Assembly: GCA_012513065.1 (NCBI GenBank)
Contig: JAAZCX010000036.1
Location: forward strand, 1 to 37,955
DNA: 37,955 bases
Origin: Clostridiaceae bacterium
GTDB lineage: Bacteria > Bacillota > Clostridia > TANB77 > CAG-508
Reading direction: 5' to 3'
The stretch's first letter is position 1; each line of letters opens with the position of its first letter. Position numbers and translations under genes: made by a program. Under the pieces are notes generated by a model, which searched no databases, was not told where the DNA came from, and saw only the letters and a program-made list of their open reading frames with translations. Shown here in pieces: positions 29,194 through 37,786 of this stretch.

Positions 29194-30414
29194 TTATTCT
29201 CTTTCTTTATCTTTTTCTTGTTCTTCCTGTCTTTTCGTTTTAATAATTCTCATTACTTTTATATCATTATGATTTAAATTTCCAACTAATTCAAATGTGC
29301 GTTTTAAATGTAACATAGTTTCTTTATCTTTTTTACTTACTTTTGGACGCTTTTTATTTTCTTCAACTTTTATTTTCTTTGTAGGCTTTTCAACTTTGTT
29401 AAAAATAATTCTAAATATTAATTCTTTTCTTATTGTTTCATATATTTCTGGATTTTCATCTACAGCTGCATTTAGATATTGAACTGCCTTTTCTTCATCA
29501 CCTTTTAGCATTGCAATATAAGCCAAGTAATAATATGCATCTTCTTCTAATTCTTCATCTTGCACGCATTCCAAAAAATATTGTTCTGCTTCTTCTAATT
29601 CATTATACAATAATGCAATTTGTCCTAAACTATATTTTGCACGGTATAATAATGAATTTAATTCTGCTGCTTTTTCATAATATTCTTTTGCACTTTGAAA
29701 ATCATTCAATCTAGTATAAATCATTCCTAAGTTATAATATAAATCATAATTTTCTGGATGATATTGTAATGCATCTAAATAAACGCTAACGGCTTCTTTA
29801 AATTTTTCTTGTTCATACAAAATATCTCCAAGTAAAAATGTTGCATTTTCCCAATCAGGTCTTTTTTTAAGTAATTCATTTAATATTTTTACAGATTCAT
29901 TTGAATTTCCTGTTTTATGAAATAAATCTGCTATTTTATAATTTATATTATCATCTTGTGGTCTAATATTTATTGCTCTTATATATTCTTCAATTGCTGT
30001 TTGTAATTGTCCTTCTTTTTCATATTTTTCTGCTAATAACTTATGTCCATAATAGCTATTAGGATTTTTTTCTACTAATTGTAATAATATTTTTTTAGAT
30101 TTTTCTTCATTACCAATTGTAAAATACAATTTAGAAAGTGAGATATAAATAGCTTCTGTTAATGTTATTCCTTTTCTTTCTATTAATATAATAATTATAG
30201 GCAATATAACAGAAAATACATATGTTAATATTAGTAGAAGTATATTTAATTCTACTTCTATTATTAATGCTATAAATCCAATTGTAATACCCAAAGCTTG
30301 TAATACTAATACATATATATAGTTAGTATCATTTTTTTGTATCATTCTAAAAAATAAAAATAAAAATAATCCTAATGCAAACACATTAAATAAAATTCTT
30401 TCTATCATAAGCAT
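29194..30414 (-). CDS. Membrane-anchored tetratricopeptide-repeat protein
   Basis: Several TM helices then TPR units (GHKLLAEKYEKEGQLQTAIEEYIRAI; YYNLGMIYTRLNDFQSAKEYYEKAAEL). Confidence 0.85.
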   Translation of the reverse strand: MLMIERILFNVFALGLFLFLFFRMIQKNDTNYIYVLVLQALGITIGFIALIIEVELNILLLILTYVFSVILPIIIILIERKGITLTEAIYISLSKLYFTIGNEEKSKKILLQLVEKNPNSYYGHKLLAEKYEKEGQLQTAIEEYIRAINIRPQDDNINYKIADLFHKTGNSNESVKILNELLKKRPDWENATFLLGDILYEQEKFKEAVSVYLDALQYHPENYDLYYNLGMIYTRLNDFQSAKEYYEKAAELNSLLYRAKYSLGQIALLYNELEEAEQYFLECVQDEELEEDAYYYLAYIAMLKGDEEKAVQYLNAAVDENPEIYETIRKELIFRIIFNKVEKPTKKIKVEENKKRPKVSKKDKETMLHLKRTFELVGNLNHNDIKVMRIIKTKRQEEQEKDKERE

Positions 30415-30420
30415 TCTCCT

Positions 30421-30951
30421 TTATTTTGAAAACTTTTTGTTATAGTTATCAATACATTCTTGGATAATTCTTTCTGCTTCTTCTCTTCCCATGATTTTAT
30501 CTATCGTTGTTTGTTTTCCTTCTAATTGTTTATATACTTCAAAAAAGTGCATAATTTCTGCTGATATATGTCCTGGAACTTCTGTAATATCTTTATATTC
30601 ATTTAAAAATGGATCTTGTTTAGAGATTGCTATAATCTTTTCATCATAATCTTCTCCATCTATCATTTTTAATACTCCTATTGGATATACCTCAACTAAT
30701 GCTAATGATACTATTTTTTCTTGGCAAAGTACTATTACATCTAAAGGATCGTTATCTCCTGCATAAGTTCTTGGTATAAAACCATAATTTGCTGGGTAAT
30801 GTGTTGAAGTATATAATACTCTATCTAACCTTAACATTCCTGTTGGCTTATCTAATTCATATTTATTTTTACCACCTTTTGAAATCTCTATAACAGCAAC
30901 AAAATCATCTTTTTTAATTCTTTCTGGATCGATGTCATGCCATATGTTCAT
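30421..30951 (-). CDS. ppa: Inorganic pyrophosphatase (family I)
   Basis: YELDKPTGMLRLDRVLYTSTHYPANYGFIPRTYAGDNDPLDVIVL. Confidence 0.95.
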   Translation of the reverse strand: MNIWHDIDPERIKKDDFVAVIEISKGGKNKYELDKPTGMLRLDRVLYTSTHYPANYGFIPRTYAGDNDPLDVIVLCQEKIVSLALVEVYPIGVLKMIDGEDYDEKIIAISKQDPFLNEYKDITEVPGHISAEIMHFFEVYKQLEGKQTTIDKIMGREEAERIIQECIDNYNKKFSK

Positions 30952-31050
30952 AATTCTTCCCCCTTTTATATTTTCTTATCTATTTTAGGCTATTTTTGTC
31001 AAAAAGTCCATAGGAAATATAATTTTTTTCATATTTTTTAAATTTCACTA

Positions 31051-31080
31051 TTGACAAACTATCTTTTTTGGTATTATAAT
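31051..31080 (+). promoter_or_regulatory. Sigma-A promoter of tRNA-Leu
   Basis: TTGACA-18 bp-TATAAT. Confidence 0.8.
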
Positions 31081-31107
31081 ATGTCTTGTCAGTTGCAAAA
31101 CTTATAT

Positions 31108-31195
31108 GCAGATGTGGCGGAACTGGCAGACGCACAGGACTTAAAATCCTGCGGTTGAATAAACCGTGCCGGTTCGATTCCGGCCATCTGCACCA
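31108..31195 (+). tRNA. tRNA-Leu (anticodon UAA), CCA encoded
   Basis: GCAGATG...CATCTGC-A-CCA acceptor; anticodon arm CAGGA-CTTAAAA-TCCTG; long class II variable arm; T arm GCCGG-TTCGATT-CCGGC. Confidence 0.95.
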
Positions 31196-31252
31196 ATAAA
31201 TAGCAATTTTTAAGAGATTTCAACAGAACTCAAGAAAATTCTAAAATGGTTA

Positions 31253-31288
31253 AAAGCCAGTATTCAAAGTGATTTGAATACTGGCTTT
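31253..31288 (+). terminator. Intrinsic terminator just downstream of tRNA-Leu
   Basis: AAAGCCAGTATTCAAA-GTGA-TTTGAATACTGGCTTT followed by a T-rich tract. Confidence 0.85.
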
Positions 31289-31420
31289 ACTTTTTTCTAA
31301 AATTCTAACAAGTTTCGATAATATGTGAAAAAATGTTAGGAAACGATGTTAGGAAAAATTTAATTCAAATTATTGAAATTACATGCTTTCACAAAATTCA
31401 TAGCTTAGAAAGGAAAAGTT

Positions 31421-31936
31421 ATGGAATTTATACCTTATTGTGCAGAAGAAGCATTCCAATTTTGTTTCTATCAAATTCCAAAAGAACTATTTACAAATAA
31501 AAATTATAAAGGAAAATTAAGTTCAGATGCAATAATATTATATAGTTTATTGCTAGATAGATTATCAATATCTATTAAAAACAAATGGATAGATGATGAA
31601 GGACTTATATATCTAATTCTTACAAGAAAAGAAGCTCAAGAAAAGCTAAACATTTCAGATAAAACAGTAACTAAAGCTTTTAGACAATTAGAAGAACTTA
31701 AGTTAATAAGTGAAAAAAGAATAGGTAAAGGAAAAACATATAAAATATATGTCGGAAAAATTAATCGTAAAATTTACGATTTAAGTACCGGAAATTTTAC
31801 GACTGAACTACCGGAAAAAGTACGACATAGTAAGAATAATAATATTTATAATAAAAATAGTAAGAATAATGATTTTGATAAAAGAGATTATAAAGATTTA
31901 TCATTTTTATATGCAAACAATGATTGGAATAAATAA
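31421..31936 (+). CDS. RepA_N-type replication initiator-like protein
   Basis: FCFYQIPKELFTNKNYKGKLSSDAIILYSLLLDRLSISIKNKWIDDEGLIYLILTRKEAQEKLNISDKTVTKAFRQLEELKLI. Confidence 0.82.
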   Translation: MEFIPYCAEEAFQFCFYQIPKELFTNKNYKGKLSSDAIILYSLLLDRLSISIKNKWIDDEGLIYLILTRKEAQEKLNISDKTVTKAFRQLEELKLISEKRIGKGKTYKIYVGKINRKIYDLSTGNFTTELPEKVRHSKNNNIYNKNSKNNDFDKRDYKDLSFLYANNDWNK

Positions 31937-31942
31937 TAAAAA

Positions 31943-32314
31943 TTGAATGGAGAATTTAGAATGAATATTGAATATACAAAATATGGAGATTATTATTTGC
32001 CAAATTTAGTAGCACCACAAAATATGAGAGGTTTCAAGTTAGGAAAATATGGAAAATTAAGATTAAATTATTTGAAAGAAAATAAAAGAGCAGAATATAT
32101 GATTTTGCTTATGAACAATAAATTGCAACAACATTTAATGGAAATAGATAAATCAGCTAATAGAAGATATGAAATTTTAATAAGGCAACTTACTGAAAAA
32201 GAAAATATTACTGAAGAATTAAAAACAAACAATCAAATGGAATGGATTGGCAAAATGAATTATATTAAAAATTGTGCTGAAGAAATTATATTTAATGAAT
32301 TAATTTATGTATAG
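31943..32314 (+). CDS. TnpV-like transposon-encoded protein
   Basis: YTKYGDYYLPNL...GKYGKLRLNYLKENKRAEYMILLMNNKLQQHL; likely start MNIEYTKYG. Confidence 0.75.
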   Translation: MNGEFRMNIEYTKYGDYYLPNLVAPQNMRGFKLGKYGKLRLNYLKENKRAEYMILLMNNKLQQHLMEIDKSANRRYEILIRQLTEKENITEELKTNNQMEWIGKMNYIKNCAEEIIFNELIYV

Positions 32315-32329
32315 AATGGAGAGTATGTT

Positions 32330-32653
32330 ATGGAAGAAGAAAGATTATATGATATAGGTTCAATTGAATTAACAGATCTAATTGAACAAAGAAGAATGAG
32401 TTTAGTTGATAAGAATGAAGATTACAAAAAATTATCCAAAGAATTTAAGAAGATAATGGACACATAACCAAATTTGCAATTAATATTAGAAAAAGACAAA
32501 GAAATTATTCTAAATGAAATTGATTGCAAAATGTTACAAAAGTTAGTCAATATTTATTTAGAAATGACAATGTATGAAGAACGAGAAATTTTCTTTTTAG
32601 GGGGAAAAGAAGCATATTATTACTTCAAAAATATAGGAATTTTAAAGGACTGA
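32330..32653 (+). pseudogene. Small element-borne hypothetical gene interrupted by an in-frame TAA
   Basis: MEEERLYDIGSIELTDLIEQRRMSLVDKNEDYKKLSKEFKKIMDT*PNLQLILEKDKEIILNEIDCKMLQKLVNIYLEMTMYEEREIFFLGGKEAYYYFKNIGILKD; stop at 32465..32467 in one continuous frame. Confidence 0.75.
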
Positions 32654-32790
32654 ATATTAAATAGCAAGCCATGAATTGTTACTACCACAATTCGAAAATA
32701 GGAAAATCCCAAACCCATTAGATAAGGATAGAATTTGCAAATAAAATTATGTAAGTTCTTCCTTTAATATAAAAAATTGGAGGTAAATAT

Positions 32791-33102
32791 ATGAGAAATA
32801 GAACAATAAAAAAACAAGTTTGGTTAAATGAAAACGAAGAAAAGTTATTAAAAGAAAAATGTTATAACGGATTAATAAGTGAATCAGATTTTTTTAGAAG
32901 ATGTATTACAAATAAAAATTTAAAAGAAAAACCAGATGAAGAATTTTACAACATATTGCAAAATTTAAATAAAATTGGAACTAATATAAATCAAGTTGCA
33001 AAGAAAGCAAATATTTATGGAATTGTAGACACTTATAAATTCGACAAATGTTATAGAGAAATTTTAGATATGAAATTAAAGTTAGAGCGAAAATATTTGT
33101 AG
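32791..33102 (+). CDS. MobC-like relaxosome protein
   Basis: VWLNENEEKLLKEKCYNGLISESDFFRRCI...NILQNLNKIGTNINQVAKKAN; GGAGG RBS; next to relaxase. Confidence 0.85.
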   Translation: MRNRTIKKQVWLNENEEKLLKEKCYNGLISESDFFRRCITNKNLKEKPDEEFYNILQNLNKIGTNINQVAKKANIYGIVDTYKFDKCYREILDMKLKLERKYL

Positions 33103-33114
33103 GAGGTTTTGCAT

Positions 33115-34428
33115 TTGGCAGTGACAGATTTAAGTCCAATAAAAACTGGAAAAATTAAAAGTGTAATTGATTATGATATGAATCCATTAAAAACAAAAGA
33201 TAAATTATATGTGTCAGGAATAAATTGTATTCCTGACATTGCTTATGATGAAATGATGATTGTAAAAAATGGTTACGGAAAGACTGATAGAATTATAGGA
33301 TTCCACGGATACCAGTCATTTGAAACAGGAGAAGTAAGTCCAGAGATAGCTCATGAAATAGGTGTAAAATTGGCACAGGAATTATGGGGAGATAGATTTC
33401 AAGTTATTGTTTCAACACATATTAATACTGACAATATTCATAATCACTTTTGTTTAAATTCTGTATCATTTAAAGATGGTAAAAAATATTATTGGAATAA
33501 AGCTGAAAAATTCAATATGAGAAAGGCTTCAGATATTCTTTGCAGTGATTATGGATTATCTGTATTGAATGAACGAAATAGTAATAGAACTAATGCTTTT
33601 GCAGATAAATATGCAAATAGCAATAAAACTTTAATTGAAATAAAGCAGGATATAGATTATGCAATTTATATGAGTAATAATTATAATGATTTTAGAATGT
33701 ATATGAAAAACATGGGATATAAATTAATTGATTATGGTGTAAAATTTAGTATTTCTTGCGAATTCTTGAAAAGAAATATACGACCTGAAAGGAGATTTGG
33801 AAAAGATTATAGTTTGGAAAGAATTAGACAGAGAATACGAGAAGAAAAAGGTATATTATATAATTCTAGTTATTTAAAAAGTGGTGTTAATAAACATTTT
33901 GTTTCAAAGGTTTATAAGGATTATAAATATAAAAACAAACGAGAACCTAGTTTATTTGAGATTTTGTTTGAGTTTATAATATTTGTCACTATGGGAATTG
34001 ATTTAACTAAAAAAGGTAATTTCAAAGCAATAAAGCATAAATTATCTAAAGATCAGAAAAAGGCAGTAAAGATAATGGAAAAATATTCGGATGAAAATAA
34101 AATGATAGCCCAATATAAGATTATTTCTTTTGAAGATTTAGAAAGTATTAAAGAAACGAAGCAAGCTGAATTATCTAAGTTAAAAAGTGAAAGAGAAGAA
34201 TTGCAAAGAGAAAATCGAAAGAATATTCCTGAAGAAAAGAAAAATGAAAATATTAATTTGATTGAAAAATTAAGTGTTGATATTAAAGAAGTTGGTAGAT
34301 TGGTGTATTTGTGTAATGATATGTTATTTGTTAGGAATAAAATTAAGGTTGAAAGAGAATTGTATTTAATTCAAAAGGATGAAATTGAAAAACAGAACAA
34401 AGAAAAGAATAGAAAATATGAAAGATGA
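33115..34428 (+). CDS. MobA/VirD2-like relaxase (probable TTG start)
   Basis: AVTDLSPIKTGKIKSVIDYDMNPLKT, YVSGINCIPDIAYDEM, HGYQSF, VIVSTHINTDNIHNHFCLNSVSFKDGKKY (HxH...N HNH signature). Confidence 0.93.
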   Translation: MAVTDLSPIKTGKIKSVIDYDMNPLKTKDKLYVSGINCIPDIAYDEMMIVKNGYGKTDRIIGFHGYQSFETGEVSPEIAHEIGVKLAQELWGDRFQVIVSTHINTDNIHNHFCLNSVSFKDGKKYYWNKAEKFNMRKASDILCSDYGLSVLNERNSNRTNAFADKYANSNKTLIEIKQDIDYAIYMSNNYNDFRMYMKNMGYKLIDYGVKFSISCEFLKRNIRPERRFGKDYSLERIRQRIREEKGILYNSSYLKSGVNKHFVSKVYKDYKYKNKREPSLFEILFEFIIFVTMGIDLTKKGNFKAIKHKLSKDQKKAVKIMEKYSDENKMIAQYKIISFEDLESIKETKQAELSKLKSEREELQRENRKNIPEEKKNENINLIEKLSVDIKEVGRLVYLCNDMLFVRNKIKVERELYLIQKDEIEKQNKEKNRKYER

Positions 34429-34457
34429 CGAATTTGTATTTGATAAAATTGAAAAAA

Positions 34458-34482
34458 CTGAGGTCTAAAAAATAGACCTCAG
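34458..34482 (-). terminator. Intrinsic terminator of the minus-strand cargo operon
   Basis: CTGAGGTCTA-AAAAA-TAGACCTCAG, followed on minus by TTTTTT. Confidence 0.82.
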
Positions 34483-34489
34483 CTAAAAA

Positions 34490-35578
34490 TTATTTCAAAG
34501 TTTCAGTATACATTTTAAAATATTGTGTTAATGCATTCTTAAATGTATCTGATAGGATAATTTCGCCATGCAATTTCATAATTGCATAGTTATAATTGTC
34601 TAAAACAGGTTTGATTTTGTACAATTCATTCCACGAGCCATACCTCAAATATTCTTTACTAGTGTATTTCAACATTTTAGGACTATAAGTGATATCGCGA
34701 CAATGACCATGAACAACAACATTGGATGTATGATAAGCTTCAAAGAGTTCTAAAACTAAAGGTGTCTCAGAAGACGGCATATTTTCACCAGACCATTCTA
34801 CACAATGATTTTTCCATGTGTGAATGAGTGTCAAATGCTCTCTAGAAAGATTTCCCAAAGAAGATCCAGTTGAAGTAATTAATATACCTTCTGGAATGCG
34901 TTTTGCAATGAATCCAGCAACTCCATTTGAATATTGATTATCCTGAATATATTTTCCCGTCTTAAAAAATTCAGGATAATATAAATCAATGATTTTCTGC
35001 ATATTATAGTTTACTTTTTTTCCAAAATATCTGATTTTAGAATATTTGTGACAAACACTATCTAAAATTTTTTCCCAAGGAGCCATAGTAATTTTTTCTA
35101 GAATGCCATCATCATTGTATACATATTCAGGATAAATAATAGAGATATTCCCAAATGAAAGGATTTTATTGAAGTTTTCCTTTGTAATTGGATGGTTAAA
35201 GTATCCCTGATTCATTGATGGAGCTATAATAATATATTTTCCTTTTCCTATAGCCTCATGTAAAATCGATAATGGGTAATTATCAGCAATTCCGTTTGCA
35301 ATTTTTGAAAAAGTATTAAATGTACACGGTGCAATAATTACAATATCTTCCTCAGGAATTCTATCATCAGCTGAAATATGATTAAAAGTATATTCTCTTT
35401 TTATCCGATAGTCCTCCAACAACGATAAATCCATAATTGAGCAACTCATTTCTGTTGGCATCACAATACAAGTAGCACCTTCATTACTCAAGTCATCCAA
35501 AAGATTTTTAACATTTTTAGACTTTGTTGCACCAGTTGTAATAAGATAAATTACTTTACCTTCTAACACAATAATCAC
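34490..35578 (-). CDS. Two-domain protein: HFCD/CoaC-like flavoprotein fused to class II aldolase/adducin-like domain
   Basis: Flavoprotein: FNHISADD...VIIAPCTFNTFSKIANGIADN...IIIAPSMNQGYFNHPITKEN. Aldolase-like: ILITSTGSSLGNLSREHLTLI...MPSSETPLVLELFEAYHTSNVVVHGH...IMKLHGEII. GTG start at 35578 or 35569. Confidence 0.8.
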   Translation of the reverse strand: MIIVLEGKVIYLITTGATKSKNVKNLLDDLSNEGATCIVMPTEMSCSIMDLSLLEDYRIKREYTFNHISADDRIPEEDIVIIAPCTFNTFSKIANGIADNYPLSILHEAIGKGKYIIIAPSMNQGYFNHPITKENFNKILSFGNISIIYPEYVYNDDGILEKITMAPWEKILDSVCHKYSKIRYFGKKVNYNMQKIIDLYYPEFFKTGKYIQDNQYSNGVAGFIAKRIPEGILITSTGSSLGNLSREHLTLIHTWKNHCVEWSGENMPSSETPLVLELFEAYHTSNVVVHGHCRDITYSPKMLKYTSKEYLRYGSWNELYKIKPVLDNYNYAIMKLHGEIILSDTFKNALTQYFKMYTETLK

Positions 35579-35584
35579 CTCCTA

Positions 35585-36058
35585 CTAGAAATTGTATCTC
35601 CGATACAATTCATAAGCAATAGCAGATACGGCAACAGGTAATGTTAAAAAGTCAACTTTAGATTTATCCATTGGCAATTTAACAGTTGTATCTAACATAG
35701 CCTGTTTTACATCTGTTAAACCAGATGTTTCTGTACCGAAAACAACAACAATATCTTGACTTTCTGGTAAATTTAAATCGTAAAAAATTTTGTTAGTGTT
35801 TCCAGATGTTCCAATTAGATATTTTCCTTTGCTTTTTAAATCAGCAATAGCTTCTTCAAAGGTTTCATAATGTATTTCGGTGATTTTTTCAGTAATATTC
35901 CAAGATTTTACTTTACTTTGAATCTTTGGAAGATTAAAAGGAATTGAGTTCTTTCCAGCCGTATATATTACACAATCAATTGCATTCGCAATCTGAATAA
36001 TATGTGCAATATCATAGGGTGACCGAATTGTGTCAAACAATAATTCAACTTTTTTCAT
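35585..36058 (-). CDS. SPOUT (TrmH/SpoU-like) RNA methyltransferase-family protein with altered motifs
   Basis: LLFDTIRSPYDIAHIIQIANAID (motif 1-like), VVVFGTETSGLT (motif 2), VKLPM...VDFLTLPVAVSAIAYELYRR (motif 3-like). Confidence 0.82.
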   Translation of the reverse strand: MKKVELLFDTIRSPYDIAHIIQIANAIDCVIYTAGKNSIPFNLPKIQSKVKSWNITEKITEIHYETFEEAIADLKSKGKYLIGTSGNTNKIFYDLNLPESQDIVVVFGTETSGLTDVKQAMLDTTVKLPMDKSKVDFLTLPVAVSAIAYELYRRYNF

Positions 36059-36079
36059 AGTAATACCGCCTTTCAGTAA

Positions 36080-36787
36080 TTAAAGTTTTTGAGTTACTAA
36101 AATAAATGGATCAGAAGTAATCTTTATATTGATACTTCCAAAAGCATTTTTAATGCAATCTTCATCTTTGGATGAATAATCTTGAATAAATGGATAGCTT
36201 TTTACTACATTTAACAAATCTGTTATTTTTGTAAAGGTTCGTTCAATGTAGTATGTTTCTAAACTTATAAGATGCATATGTTCTCTTTCTAATTTTTCAA
36301 CATAAAATGTTGGAATTCTAGAACGAATAAGTCGTTCTGGAAAAAGAGTTGCAATTTCGACTAATCCTTTCCCTGTACCATATTCCCTAAATATAAAGTA
36401 TCCATTAGGTTTTAATACTCTAAATATTTCGCAAGAGCTAAATCTAGTTACATTCTTTGCTGTAATAATATCAAATGAAGAATCGTCGAATGGCAAATGA
36501 GTATTATCTCCTTTCACAATAAGTGCAGTTCCGTTTAAATTTTTGTTTGCTTCTTTTATCATTGCCTCGGAATTGTCTAAACCAACAAGATTACAACTAA
36601 AGTTGCATTTTTCTTTTATTTGACTTAAAACAAAACCATTTCCAGTTCCAATGTCTAATACATTATCATCCTCCTTTAATAATGAAATAATTTTCCGAAA
36701 GAACAAGTCATTTATATTAATTTCTTGTTCAATGGGTGCTGTACTTACAGAATTTCTTATGCTTACTACTTTTTCGTCATAAAACAT
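36080..36787 (-). CDS. Class I SAM-dependent methyltransferase
   Basis: NVLDIGTGNGFVLSQI, LVGLDNSEAMIKEA, LPFDDSSFDIITAKNV, RVLKPNGYFIFREYG; start MFYDEK with AGAGGTG RBS. Confidence 0.9.
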   Translation of the reverse strand: MFYDEKVVSIRNSVSTAPIEQEININDLFFRKIISLLKEDDNVLDIGTGNGFVLSQIKEKCNFSCNLVGLDNSEAMIKEANKNLNGTALIVKGDNTHLPFDDSSFDIITAKNVTRFSSCEIFRVLKPNGYFIFREYGTGKGLVEIATLFPERLIRSRIPTFYVEKLEREHMHLISLETYYIERTFTKITDLLNVVKSYPFIQDYSSKDEDCIKNAFGSINIKITSDPFILVTQKL

Positions 36788-36821
36788 AATTATCACCTCT
36801 TTTATAAGTTTTACGAATACT

Positions 36822-36850
36822 ATTCTATCATATTATGTAAATTATGTCAA
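36822..36850 (-). promoter_or_regulatory. Sigma-A-type promoter of the three-gene cargo operon
   Basis: Minus strand TTGACA-17 bp-TAGAAT. Confidence 0.78.
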
Positions 36851-36855
36851 TATAA

Positions 36856-36886
36856 ACAAAGGCGATGCATTATACATCGCCTTTGT
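36856..36886 (-). terminator. Intrinsic terminator of the 36890..37693 methyltransferase gene
   Basis: AAACAAAGGCGATG-CATTATA-CATCGCCTTTGTTT-like stem. Confidence 0.82.
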
Positions 36887-36889
36887 TTA

Positions 36890-37693
36890 TCATTTTTTGC
36901 AACTAATTAGCAGAATTTCAGAGCCAACATCAAATATTTCTACAGATTCAAAACCACTATTTAAGATTGCTGCCTGTACCCAATCCAAATTTTTCTGTGT
37001 TTCAACATTGGAACATTCCTTTGTAGAGGGGTTATAGATACCTTTAATAATAGTTCTAGAACCATTAGAAAGGTCAATATAACCATTAGAAATAGAAAAA
37101 ATCACAATTCCATAAGGTTTCAAACTCTTATAAGCCTTCTTTACGATAACATCCAAATCATTTCCTGCACAATATGCAGCTCTTAAATTAAGATAGATAT
37201 CATAATAATTATGCTTGGGTTCAAAAGAATCCATTGACTGACAAAAAAAGTTAATCCTTGGGAATAATTCTTTCCCGTTTTTCACAGCTGTCTTAGATAT
37301 TTCAACAACATCAAATTCAATATCATTGAATCCATTAAAAATCTGAAATAATTCAGAACCATTATTAGAGCCTACAGCTAAAACTTTGCAATTAGTCAAA
37401 CAAGATTTATATTCTCTAATTTTTGAAAGGAACTGAGTATTCCAATTTGGGCATTCTAAACGATAATCATTTTGATAGTTATATGTCCCATATTTTTTGT
37501 TAAAAGCATGATCTCTTGCTTGTTTAGCCAATCTAAATACTTGTAATTTTTGAGATGGAGGAAGATTTTTGGTCCATCTTTTTACTTCATCATCAAAAAA
37601 TTTTGTTGTATCAAATTCTACATTGTAACCATGATTCCGCATAAATTCTTCTACAAGTTCCTTAATGCTAATTTCATACCAATTTTTACTCAT
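36890..37693 (-). CDS. Class I SAM-dependent methyltransferase with helical N-terminal extension
   Basis: CKVLAVGSNNGSELFQIF, FDVVEISKTAVKNGKELFP, SLKPYGIVIFSISNG; start MSKNWYE with AAAGGTGG RBS. Confidence 0.82.
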   Translation of the reverse strand: MSKNWYEISIKELVEEFMRNHGYNVEFDTTKFFDDEVKRWTKNLPPSQKLQVFRLAKQARDHAFNKKYGTYNYQNDYRLECPNWNTQFLSKIREYKSCLTNCKVLAVGSNNGSELFQIFNGFNDIEFDVVEISKTAVKNGKELFPRINFFCQSMDSFEPKHNYYDIYLNLRAAYCAGNDLDVIVKKAYKSLKPYGIVIFSISNGYIDLSNGSRTIIKGIYNPSTKECSNVETQKNLDWVQAAILNSGFESVEIFDVGSEILLISCKK

Positions 37694-37719
37694 ATAAATT
37701 CCACCTTTCAGTTGTGTTA

Positions 37720-37761
37720 GATAGTTAATAATTAAATTAATCAATTTAATTATTAACTATC
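37720..37761. promoter_or_regulatory. 19-bp perfect inverted repeat in the 5' leader of the 36890..37693 methyltransferase
   Basis: GATAGTTAATAATTAAATT-aatc-AATTTAATTATTAACTATC, between predicted promoter and RBS. Confidence 0.8.
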
Positions 37762-37786
37762 CGTTTTTCTGCTAAGTTGCGAACAT

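Noticed and set aside
33213-33237. Perfect hairpin GTCAGGAATA-AATTG-TATTCCTGAC inside the relaxase gene, resembling the terminators at 13369..13462
   Set aside because: Encodes YVSGINCIPD, a conserved relaxase segment, and has no U-tract; likely coding coincidence.
34490-35578. Flavoprotein considered as the missing DpaB partner of dpaA
   Set aside because: It carries an extra class II aldolase-like domain, sits in mobile cargo and is not co-transcribed with dpaA; no sporulation context.
37720-37761. Palindrome considered as a transposon inverted end or CRISPR repeat
   Set aside because: Single occurrence, no adjacent transposase and no repeat-spacer pattern; better explained as a leader or operator element.
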